Shown here: positions 7,891-16,692 of the stretch, piece after piece
Numbering within the stretch: the first letter of the stretch is position 1
Layout of the letters: each line of letters starts with the position of its first letter
From: CAZAYB01 sp964489215
GTDB lineage: Bacteria; Planctomycetota; Phycisphaerae; Sedimentisphaerales; Anaerohalosphaeraceae
DNA length: 21,473 nt
Direction: 5' to 3'
NCBI GenBank assembly: GCA_964489215.1
Contig: CAZAYB010000025.1
Span: 1 to 21,473, forward strand
Program-made: the position numbers and the translations under genes
Notes under the pieces: model-generated
Told to the model about the DNA's origin: nothing
Database searches by the model: none
What the model saw: the letters and a program-made list of their open reading frames with translations, nothing else

Positions 7891-8751
7891 CTATTGCTTT
7901 TTACAGAATTTGTGAAAAAGGAATTGTCCGCCGTCTACTTTCAAGGTCTGGCCGGTTATGAAATCATTGTCGATCAAAAACCTAACCGCAGCAGTAACAG
8001 GACCAGTTTGGCCCCATCTTTTAAGAAGAGTCTCCTGGATAACCTTTTCCTGCATTTTCTCTGTAGAGTTCTCCGAAGGGAGTATCGGCCCGGGCGCCAC
8101 ACCGCAGACTCTTGCAGCTGCGGAATATTCAACTGCCATAGCACAAGTAAGATAAGCTATGTCACGCTTTGCCAAAGTGTAAGGGTTTCGATGAATATCC
8201 GGTGCCAGCCCCTCAAGCTGAGCTAACCCAGCTTCCTTTATCTGGTCGATCTCAGCAATGATTATACCCCCTATCTCAGTATAAGGGTCAAGTATGTCAA
8301 ACTGATAATATACCAGGCTGCGGGAATCTGAAAAATTGACGATTACTACTTTGTTCTTCGCTTTTTCAAGTAATGCACACGAACAGTTTCTTGCTGTCAT
8401 GAAATTTGACTTATAAAAGCTCCAGTCATCTTCTGTTACTGCCTGGCCGTCCTTCCATTTTCGCCATTCTTCCGGGCCTGGAAATCCTGAAGCAATGTTA
8501 ATGAGAATATCGATTTTGCCGTATTCTCTTATCGCTGTATCCATAAGGAGGTGAGCCTGGCCAGGATGGGAAATCTCGGCTGGAACTGGCATCACGTTTT
8601 CCCTGCCAAGACGCAAAGCAAGGTCATTAGCTGTTTTTTCAGAAGTTCTGGATTTTCTGAAGCTGATAACTGCTTTGTTGCCGCCCCTGACAAAATCCTC
8701 AACTATCGGCACACCGAGCCTTCCTATTCCCGCAAAAACTGCTGTTTTCAT
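7891..8751 (-). CDS. SDR-family oxidoreductase, candidate pteridine reductase (FolM/PTR1-like)
   Basis: The 286-residue Rossmann protein has a coenzyme loop FAGIGRLGVPIV (about 6-17), an FRKS segment (31-34) that would suit the 2' phosphate of NADPH, NIASG (85-89) in place of NNAG, Ser141/Ser143 in VNFSDSRS, the catalytic pair Tyr191 and Lys195 in YTLAK, and an RWGQTGPV...TGQTLKVDGG C-terminus. The glycine loop lacks the usual TGxxxGxG spacing and looks like the arginine-type loop of pteridine reductases. Its start overlaps the folK stop by four bases (ATGA), so it is translationally coupled to folB-folK. Together these suggest reduction of dihydropterin or dihydrofolate by NADPH, as in FolM or PTR1. 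The SDR call is firm, and the substrate is inferred from context. Confidence 0.8.
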   Translation of the reverse strand: MKTAVFAGIGRLGVPIVEDFVRGGNKAVISFRKSRTSEKTANDLALRLGRENVMPVPAEISHPGQAHLLMDTAIREYGKIDILINIASGFPGPEEWRKWKDGQAVTEDDWSFYKSNFMTARNCSCALLEKAKNKVVIVNFSDSRSLVYYQFDILDPYTEIGGIIIAEIDQIKEAGLAQLEGLAPDIHRNPYTLAKRDIAYLTCAMAVEYSAAARVCGVAPGPILPSENSTEKMQEKVIQETLLKRWGQTGPVTAAVRFLIDNDFITGQTLKVDGGQFLFHKFCKKQ

Positions 8752-9155
8752 TTCCTGCCGCTCCTTCTGCCCCTGTTTAGAAGTTCCGGTTCAAGCTCAA
8801 GAACGCTTTCCCTGACAAAATAATAACGCTCAAAATCCTGATCGACAATTCTGCCGTTAAAAACCGTAATGTCAAGATCAATGGTTCGGGGACCGTTTTT
8901 ATTGCTCGTGCGCTCCCTTTTAAGCAGGTCCTCAATTTTTCGGAGGTACTCCTTTAACTGCTGACAGTCAAGTTTTGTTTGAATCTTGAAAGCACCGTTT
9001 ATAAAATCGGGCTGGTCGCTGAATTCCTCGGGAGCTGTCTTTATAAACCTGCTCTCTGAGATGAAACGTTGTTCTTTACTGAGAATCAATTTTGTCCTGG
9101 AAATGTTTTTTTCAGGTTCAATATTAGACCCTACCGCTATAATCGCTGTATTCAT
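8748..9155 (-). CDS. folK: HPPK, 2-amino-4-hydroxy-6-hydroxymethyldihydropteridine pyrophosphokinase
   Basis: This 135-residue enzyme moves pyrophosphate from ATP to 6-hydroxymethyl-dihydropterin in folate synthesis. The family landmarks are in order: VGSNIEPEKN (8-17) at the N-terminus, FSDQPDFINGA (45-55) lining the pterin pocket, the ERTSNKNGPRTIDLDI block (about 81-96) with the catalytic Arg residues, and Asp93 and Asp95 as the magnesium ligands. It is shorter than the usual 155-165 residues, and the C-terminus ends in a basic NRGRRSGRK tail instead of the common HPR segment, which is reduced here. The start codon directly follows the folB stop (TGAATG), and its own stop overlaps the SDR start, so the three genes form one coupled unit. 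Confidence 0.92.
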   Translation of the reverse strand: MNTAIIAVGSNIEPEKNISRTKLILSKEQRFISESRFIKTAPEEFSDQPDFINGAFKIQTKLDCQQLKEYLRKIEDLLKRERTSNKNGPRTIDLDITVFNGRIVDQDFERYYFVRESVLELEPELLNRGRRSGRK

Positions 9156-9509
9156 TCACTCACCGCGAGTTTTTTCCAGCACGATTGAAACCGAATCCGT
9201 AAACCTAAGCGCACCAGGCTTATCGACCTCAACCTTTGCTCTCGAAATCCTTTCGTCCCTCATAACCAGCTCCAAAATGCTCCCTGCGAGTTTTTCACAA
9301 AGCGCAAAAGTCCGGTCCTGGGACATTTTGATAATCTGGTCTTTAATAACCTTATAGTCTACACTGTCATTAAGGTCATCGCTAAAGGTGGAACTTTCAT
9401 CTTCAACCTCAAGCTCAAGATTGACCCAAACTTCCTGAAGTGTGTTCTGCTCCCACTCATAAACCCCTATTATAGTCCTTAAACGAAGTTTTTTAATCCT
9501 AATGAGCAT
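9156..9509 (-). CDS. folB: dihydroneopterin aldolase
   Basis: The 117-residue tunnel-fold protein converts 7,8-dihydroneopterin to 6-hydroxymethyl-dihydropterin and glycolaldehyde, one step before HPPK. Visible family features are RTIIGVYEWEQNTLQEV at the N-terminus (about 11-27), DDLNDSVDYKVIKDQI (about 44-59) with the substrate-side Asp and Tyr, the FALCEKLAGSIL helix (about 68-79), and the C-terminal VEVDKPGALRFTDSVSI stretch with the Lys-Pro pair. Length is typical. An AAGGAA ribosome binding site precedes the ATG. It is the first gene of folB-folK-SDR, and a promoter-like pair is seen at 9572-9597. FolX, a close relative, acts on the triphosphate, but the folK partner favours FolB. Confidence 0.92.
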   Translation of the reverse strand: MLIRIKKLRLRTIIGVYEWEQNTLQEVWVNLELEVEDESSTFSDDLNDSVDYKVIKDQIIKMSQDRTFALCEKLAGSILELVMRDERISRAKVEVDKPGALRFTDSVSIVLEKTRGE

Positions 9510-9571
9510 AAAAAAATTCCTTATTAAAGAAACATATTCTGCAAATCAAATCTGTCGCTATACTGAGTTTC

Positions 9572-9597
9572 ATTATAAGGTTTTTACAAGCTGTCAA
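9572..9597 (-). promoter_or_regulatory. promoter-like pair for the folate operon
   Basis: On the minus strand a perfect TTGACA (9597-9592) and a perfect TATAAT (9577-9572) are present, but with a spacer of 14 bases where 17 is usual. The distance to the folB ATG is about 60 bases. CTGTTTGACAG around the -35 box is a small inverted repeat. Confidence 0.4.
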
Positions 9598-9770
9598 ACA
9601 GAAAATTTCTTAAAAACCCAATTATGGATGAAATACGGCATTTCAAAAACATACAATTTTATCTAAATTTTACTATAAATGTTAAGATAGATAAAGACGG
9701 TCACCTCAAGACACAAATCAAACACTTTTGATAACTTTTCAATCTTATATCTGTTCGTTTTGCGCATATT

Positions 9771-9808
9771 GTTACTTTTTTGAGCGCATTTTATCACAAA
9801 AAAGTTAC
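9771..9808. repeat. inverted repeat upstream of acs
   Basis: GTTACTTTTTTG (9771-9782) and CAAAAAAGTTAC (9797-9808) are inverted copies matching at 11 of 12 positions, with a 14-base centre that includes a GCGCAT word. GTTAC followed by a T-run also recurs directly at 9804-9816, 33 bases after the first copy. It could be a protein-binding site or an RNA hairpin. Confidence 0.55.
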
Positions 9809-9936
9809 GTTTTTTGTTTGCAATAAAGCTTTGAATTGATAAGTTTATTATATAGTCTTTTTTGGACATTACTGGCGGTTTTACATTTACACAAATCATA
9901 TATGTTAACCTCGTTGAAGAAAGGAAGAGGTGCCAA

Positions 9937-11916
<1,980 letters not shown>

Positions 11917-11995
11917 TAAAATCCGCGATTATTGATTATAAGCGGAATAAAAATCGACCGCATACAATAATTGATGAAATGGAAGATGCAACAAA

Positions 11996-12022
11996 CCGGG
12001 CGCATTGAAAAAATGTGCCCGG
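11996..12022 (+). other. GC-rich hairpin in the acs-transporter spacer
   Basis: CCGGGCGCAT (11996-12005) pairs with ATGTGCCCGG (12013-12022) over ten base pairs, one of them G-U, around a seven-base loop TGAAAAA. No T-tract follows, so it is not a standard terminator. It sits 25 bases before the transporter ATG and could stabilise the upstream mRNA or tune translation of the transporter. Confidence 0.6.
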
Positions 12023-12047
12023 CACTATTTAAAGGAAAGGATACAAC

Positions 12048-13418
12048 ATGAATCAAACGGGCGAGCAAAAAGTAATGAATCGCTGGATTGTCGTCGTTGG
12101 AGGAATACTGATCCAGCTGTGCCTGGGCGCCATATACGCATGGTCTGCCTTTACAAACAAACTCACTGCCGAAGGGTTTACAAAAACTCAGACTCAGGTA
12201 ATTTTCGCTGTTGGTCTTTTGACTTTCGCAGTGGTTATGGCGTTGTTCGCGGGCAGATGGCAAAAGAAAGTCGGACCACGAAAAGTAGCAATAACCGGAG
12301 GTATAGTACTTGGCCTGGGCTATCTTGTTGCAGGTTTTGCAGGAATAAACTTCTGGGGAATACTAATCGGCGTCGGAATACTCGGCGGTGCCGGAATTGG
12401 ACTCGGATATGTATGTCCAATCGCAGCTCTCGTAAAATGGTTCCCTGACAAAAAAGGCTTGATTACTGGACTTGCTGTTGCAGGATTTGGCTTCGGTGCA
12501 CTTATCTGGATCAAACTTACAAGCGGATTCAGCTTCGGTCCAATAGATCTAACACCCGGCTGGGCTGGACTCTACGGAGCCGGCTGGACTGTTAGCGCCG
12601 TCTTCAAACTCTACGGCGTACTATTCGCCGCTCTGGTTATCATTGGAGCACTGCCTATGATAAACCCACCCGAGGGATGGTCACCTCCAGGATGGCAGCC
12701 AGACACTGCTAACGCCTCAACATCAGGCGGTATCGACCTTACAGAATCGCAAATGGTAAAAACTCCACAGTTCTGGATTTTGTTTTTGACATTCACAGCA
12801 GGCGGAATGGCAGGACTTATGGTAATCGGTATAATACGACTCTTTGGCGTTGATGCACTCTCGGCCGGTGGTATCGAAAAGGCAAACGCCGCGGTAATCG
12901 CAGGGACTGCAATGGGACTTTTCTATGCTTTCCTGAACGGCTTTGGAAGAATTGCATGGGGAGCCATTTCTGATAAAACTGGCAGAAAAAATGCGATTAT
13001 ACTGATGACCGCCGCTCAGGGTATCATGATGATACTGTTCTATTTCATAGGCGGTTCAGAGTGGGGGCTATACATCGGTGCAGGTATCATAGGCTTTAAC
13101 TTCGGCGGAAACTTCGCACTGTTCCCAGCTGCAACAGCGGATTACTTCGGAAACAAAAACGTCGGAACAAACTACCCATGGGTCTTTATGGCTTACGGCG
13201 TAGGCGGTGTGCTCGGCCCTATACTCGGCGGTAAAATGGGTGACCAACAGGCATGGATGTGGGCATTTATTCCCTGCGGTATAGCATGTCTGGTTATGGC
13301 AGCAGTTGCAACAAAGCTAAAACCGGTCTCTCCCGCTCCTTCTGTTGCTCCCGAGCCCAGCGAACCGATCAGCGCCCCCGAGGCAATGGCTGAATCTGAG
13401 CAAAACAGCCAAGGTTAA
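12048..13418 (+). CDS. OFA family MFS transporter, candidate acetate/monocarboxylate carrier
   Basis: The 456-residue protein has twelve likely membrane segments. The first contains GGILIQLCLGAIYAWSAF, the signature of the oxalate/formate antiporter (OFA) branch of MFS. The loop FAGRWQKKVGPRK is MFS motif A, and the second half repeats it as WGAISDKTGRKN. A proline- and glutamate-rich tail (about 425-456) is probably cytoplasmic. OFA members carry oxalate, formate, lactate and other small acids, usually with or against protons. The 131-base spacer to acs and the same orientation suggest uptake of acetate or a related acid to feed Acs. That is inferred, since substrate specificity cannot be read by eye. 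AAAGGAAAGG precedes the ATG. A strong bidirectional terminator follows. Confidence 0.88.
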   Translation: MNQTGEQKVMNRWIVVVGGILIQLCLGAIYAWSAFTNKLTAEGFTKTQTQVIFAVGLLTFAVVMALFAGRWQKKVGPRKVAITGGIVLGLGYLVAGFAGINFWGILIGVGILGGAGIGLGYVCPIAALVKWFPDKKGLITGLAVAGFGFGALIWIKLTSGFSFGPIDLTPGWAGLYGAGWTVSAVFKLYGVLFAALVIIGALPMINPPEGWSPPGWQPDTANASTSGGIDLTESQMVKTPQFWILFLTFTAGGMAGLMVIGIIRLFGVDALSAGGIEKANAAVIAGTAMGLFYAFLNGFGRIAWGAISDKTGRKNAIILMTAAQGIMMILFYFIGGSEWGLYIGAGIIGFNFGGNFALFPAATADYFGNKNVGTNYPWVFMAYGVGGVLGPILGGKMGDQQAWMWAFIPCGIACLVMAAVATKLKPVSPAPSVAPEPSEPISAPEAMAESEQNSQG

Positions 13419-13470
13419 AAAACCGCAAAAAAATCAGCTGATTGTCTTTTTTGATAATCGTAGAAAAACA

Positions 13471-13499
13471 AAAAGCCCTGGAATTATTTCAGGGCTTTT
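13471..13499. terminator. bidirectional intrinsic terminator between the transporter and acuC
   Basis: AAAAGCCCTG (13471-13480) and CAGGGCTTTT (13490-13499) form a 10-bp stem with a 9-base loop. T-runs follow on both strands: eight or more Ts on the plus strand, and TTTTTGTTTTT on the minus strand. It lies 53 bases past the transporter stop and just past the acuC stop, so it serves both converging genes. Confidence 0.9.
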
Positions 13500-13505
13500 T
13501 TTTCG

Positions 13506-14648
13506 CTAAATTCCATGAATGTTAAAGACAAGCGATTTTAACTTTTCCATCACTCCTGCTATCTCATTATCTACCTGCTGCTTGTGCTCATCCTCCGGAA
13601 CAATTACCCTGTCGCGAAGCCCCTGCCCCCCCTGCCAGTCCGTGGTTTCAAGCATTACACCACCCATTCCCGCCATTGCACTTGAATCAACATCCTCACC
13701 GCACATGGCCGCCCATACAAGAGCCCAGGCCCGGACTGTATTTTCAATGCTGTAACCTCCCCCGCCGGTTATCAGCATAGGTTTATTAAAACGCATAAGT
13801 CTGACAATTATATCCGCCATCACATTGTTTGTAAGATTAAGATGTGCAAGCGGATCCCCCGAAAGAGTATCTGCACCTGCTTCCAAAGCAATAACATCAG
13901 GATCGTACTTCTCAATCAGCGGCAAAACTATTTCGTAAAATATCTTCATATACGCCCCGTCATACGTTTTGGGCGGAAGAGGAAAATTAACCGAATAACC
14001 TTTACCCTGACCTTCTCCTGTTTCTTCGGGAAAACCTGTCCCCGGAAAAAGATATTTACCGCTTTCGTGAATTGAAATTGTCATAACATCACTGCGGTCA
14101 TAAAAGGCATACTGAACACCATCTGTATGATGAACATCAATATCGAGGAACAGAACCCGCCTGCCCTGCTCTGTCAGTTTTTTTATCCCCAGCACAATAT
14201 CGTTAACGTAACAAAACCCCGATGCTTTCGAAGGAAACGCATGGTGCAGACCCCCCGATGGGTTAAACACTGCAAAAGCCTTATCATTGATAAGCATTTC
14301 AACAGCTGTCAAAGTTGCCCCCGCTGCCCAGAGTGAATTTTCGTATAAACCCTTAAATACAGGACAGTCACTGGTACCCAGCCCCATCGAAAGAAAATCT
14401 ATGCTGAAATTGCCCTCACCTGCGCTTTTCAAAGCGTCGATATACTCTGGCGTATGAAAGCGTTCAAGATCTTTTCTTTCAGCAGGTTTCACAGGTACAA
14501 GAATCTTCGAATCACCATTCAAAAGACCCATGGAGTCAAGCGTCGCTCTTACTTTACTCGCCCTGAGCGTATTAAACGGACAGGTCTCCGGATATGGATA
14601 CTGATCAAATTCTGACGAATAGACAAACCCCTTTACCTTTGCTTCCAA
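13506..14648 (-). CDS. acuC: AcuC-type class I zinc-dependent protein deacetylase
   Basis: The 380-residue protein has the histone deacetylase fold and its active site: the His pair in GGLHHAF (135, 136), zinc ligands Asp171 and His173 in DIDVHHTDGVQ and Asp260 in GADTLSGDPL, and the transition-state Tyr299 in GGGGYS. The usual Gly after the HH pair of DxHHGDGV is Thr here. AcuC removes acetyl groups from Acs in Bacillus and turns it back on. With acs and a GNAT in the same locus the same role is likely. The start is TTG: no ATG or GTG occurs before the first conserved strand, and GAGGA sits five bases upstream. It is 111 bases after the CoA-transferase-GNAT gene. Another possible substrate class is acetylated small polyamines. 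Confidence 0.9.
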   Translation of the reverse strand: MEAKVKGFVYSSEFDQYPYPETCPFNTLRASKVRATLDSMGLLNGDSKILVPVKPAERKDLERFHTPEYIDALKSAGEGNFSIDFLSMGLGTSDCPVFKGLYENSLWAAGATLTAVEMLINDKAFAVFNPSGGLHHAFPSKASGFCYVNDIVLGIKKLTEQGRRVLFLDIDVHHTDGVQYAFYDRSDVMTISIHESGKYLFPGTGFPEETGEGQGKGYSVNFPLPPKTYDGAYMKIFYEIVLPLIEKYDPDVIALEAGADTLSGDPLAHLNLTNNVMADIIVRLMRFNKPMLITGGGGYSIENTVRAWALVWAAMCGEDVDSSAMAGMGGVMLETTDWQGGQGLRDRVIVPEDEHKQQVDNEIAGVMEKLKSLVFNIHGI

Positions 14649-14653
14649 AACAG

Positions 14654-14658
14654 TCCTC
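14654..14658 (-). promoter_or_regulatory. ribosome binding site supporting the TTG start of acuC
   Basis: On the minus strand GAGGA is followed by five bases and TTG (14648-14646). No other start codon is available in frame near here, so this site decides the start. Confidence 0.7.
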
Positions 14659-14759
14659 GCTTTCTACTTGCCGATTCTGTATCAGCTTTTTCTATCGCCA
14701 AAAATGCTTAAGCAGCCCTGACAAAAACTTTTAAGCGTAAAAATATCTCACAAGCTGCA

Positions 14760-16637
14760 TCAATCCTCATCATCTGCCTGAAGATCATAATATATACTGT
14801 AAGCCTCGCCGTCAAATTCAGTGTTCACCTTGTAACCGCTGTTGTAAAAAACGTTAAGCATAGCCTTGTTTTTCGGAAGTACCGTTGCGTAAAACCTTTT
14901 CACCCCCCTGCTTTTAGCAACATCAGAAACATACTTCAGCAGAAACGAACCCATCCCCATATCCTGCCATTCGTCCTGAACAATAAAAGCAACCTCCGCA
15001 ATAAGCGTCTTAGGGTCCAGAAAATACTGAGCTATAGCAACAATATCCTCGCCCCCTGGACCAGGCACTGCCCCCACTATCGCAAGGTCCTGCTGATAAT
15101 CAATATTAGTCAGTTTCTGAACATCCTTATGCGGAAAAGTTTTAGTATGGGAAAAATATCTTTTCTCAACTGATTCCCTGCTCAGCGAATAGAGCATTTC
15201 GCTAAGTGCCTGTTCGTCGGTGGGCTTGACAGGCCTGAAAAAAACTTCCGTCCCGTCTTTCAATGTCTCATACTTCTCCAGCTCCTGAGGATATATCACC
15301 TGGTCCCAGCTCATCTCTATCTGGTCCTCGTAAATATATTTCATTTCCTTAGCTGCTTTTATCAGCTCCTTACGGAACTTCGGATGGGCGATATTTATCA
15401 GCGCAAGAGTTCGCTGGCGAATGCTTTTACCGTGAAGATAAGCTATGCCATATTCGGTAACAACATAATGCACATCTCCTCTGGTTGTTACAACCCCGGC
15501 TCCTTCGGTAAGCCTGGGCACTATCCTCGAAATGGTATCATTTTTCGCAGTAGAAGGCATAGTTATTATCGGCTTGCCTCCTCTGCTCCTTGCACACCCC
15601 CTGATAAAATCCACCTGACCGCCTATACCGCTGTAAAATTTGTAACCGATCGAATCTGCGCAAACCTGACCGGAAAGGTCTATCTCCAGCCCTACATTTA
15701 TTCCAACCATCTTGTCATGCTGACTGATAACGAAAGGATCGTTTACATACTCAGTCGGATGAAACTCAAAAAACGGATTATTGTCAATATAATCATAAAG
15801 CCTTTGCGAGCCCATACAGAAACTCGCCACCACTTTGCCGCGGTTAATGCTTTTTTTTGTACAGGTTATCGCACCGCATTCAATAAGATCGATTATCCAG
15901 TCGCTGAACATTTCTGTATGGACGCCAAGCTCCTTCTTATCACGTAAAAATTCCGCCATTGCCTGGGGGATACGACCTATTCCGCATTCGATAGTACTGC
16001 CGTCTTCAACAAGTCTTGCCAGATTCTTGCCTATAGTACGAAGAGTCTGATCTGTCGGAGGAGGGTCCACTGTTATCAAATCCTCATCATGAGCAATCAT
16101 CAGGTCTATACCGTTTACATGTATAAAACTGCTCCCAAGAGTACGAGGCATATTTTCGTTTACCTGTGCGATTACAACTTTAGCGTTTGAAGCTGCGCTT
16201 TTTACAATATCAACTGCCACACCTAAACTGCACAAACCATTAACATCTGGCGGAGTTACCATAATAAACGCTACATCGATGGGAGTCCTTCCGCTTTCGA
16301 ATTCATCAGGTATTTCAGACAGGAACATAGGCGTGTAGTCTGCAATTCCCTGCTCAAATGCATGCCTTACATTGTCAGCTATGAAGAAACTTGTCATTGA
16401 AAACTTGTCCTTCATCTTTTCTGCTGCATAAGGTGCCGCTCCCATCGCCAGAAAATGGATAACACTTGAATCGACTATATGACCGGAGTGATCAACCATT
16501 GTATTTACAAGGTGCTGAGGCTGACCGCATCCTGTGCCGATGAAAATGCTGTCGCCGGGCCTGATCATCTTAACTGCTTCTTTAGCTGATCCCGTCAGAT
16601 ATGAATATTTTTCTTTCCAGTCAAATTCACCTGCCAT
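14760..16637 (-). CDS. acetyl-CoA hydrolase/CoA-transferase fused to a GNAT acetyltransferase
   Basis: This 625-residue fusion has a family-I CoA-transferase/acetyl-CoA hydrolase part at about 1-440: the GTGCGQPQ loop near 34-41, FHPTEYVNDP near 292-301 with the likely CoA-ester glutamate Glu296 (aligned by eye with the EISNHPEV segment of AarC), and EIDLSGQV...SGIGGQVDF near 318-344. It moves CoA between acyl groups, or hydrolyses acetyl-CoA. Residues about 458-620 are a GNAT domain whose acetyl-CoA loop is WQDMGMG (556-562), like that of Pat-type protein acetyltransferases. The gene lies between the ADP-forming ligase (55-base gap) and acuC. AGAGGT precedes the ATG. The GNAT target is inferred to be Acs Lys622 or a similar enzyme. 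The fusion is known in databases as a multidomain annotation, but its function is largely untested as far as I know. Confidence 0.87.
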   Translation of the reverse strand: MAGEFDWKEKYSYLTGSAKEAVKMIRPGDSIFIGTGCGQPQHLVNTMVDHSGHIVDSSVIHFLAMGAAPYAAEKMKDKFSMTSFFIADNVRHAFEQGIADYTPMFLSEIPDEFESGRTPIDVAFIMVTPPDVNGLCSLGVAVDIVKSAASNAKVVIAQVNENMPRTLGSSFIHVNGIDLMIAHDEDLITVDPPPTDQTLRTIGKNLARLVEDGSTIECGIGRIPQAMAEFLRDKKELGVHTEMFSDWIIDLIECGAITCTKKSINRGKVVASFCMGSQRLYDYIDNNPFFEFHPTEYVNDPFVISQHDKMVGINVGLEIDLSGQVCADSIGYKFYSGIGGQVDFIRGCARSRGGKPIITMPSTAKNDTISRIVPRLTEGAGVVTTRGDVHYVVTEYGIAYLHGKSIRQRTLALINIAHPKFRKELIKAAKEMKYIYEDQIEMSWDQVIYPQELEKYETLKDGTEVFFRPVKPTDEQALSEMLYSLSRESVEKRYFSHTKTFPHKDVQKLTNIDYQQDLAIVGAVPGPGGEDIVAIAQYFLDPKTLIAEVAFIVQDEWQDMGMGSFLLKYVSDVAKSRGVKRFYATVLPKNKAMLNVFYNSGYKVNTEFDGEAYSIYYDLQADDED

Positions 16638-16692
16638 TATTTACCTCTTTTCGCAAAAAGGATATCTTAAAATCCTTTAGTTCCAATAGATT

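Larger units (their letters stand above)
9510..9936. promoter_or_regulatory. divergent folB/acs intergenic region
   Basis: This 427-base, AT-rich region holds no supported gene and must contain the promoters for folB (minus) and acs (plus). The folB side has TATAAT and TTGACA on the minus strand. The acs side (about 9759-9856) holds two GCGCAT words 22 bases apart, a long inverted repeat, a direct repeat of GTTAC followed by T-runs, and weak promoter elements (TTGAAT 9831-9836, TATAGT 9851-9856). I see no sigma-54 consensus. Open frames crossing it (9663-9971 minus and 9836-10027 plus) have no coding character. Confidence 0.6.

Noticed and set aside
9862..9936. Longer N-terminus for acs
   Set aside because: The extra 25 residues do not resemble Acs, and a strong ribosome binding site stands directly before ATG 9937, which gives the usual length.
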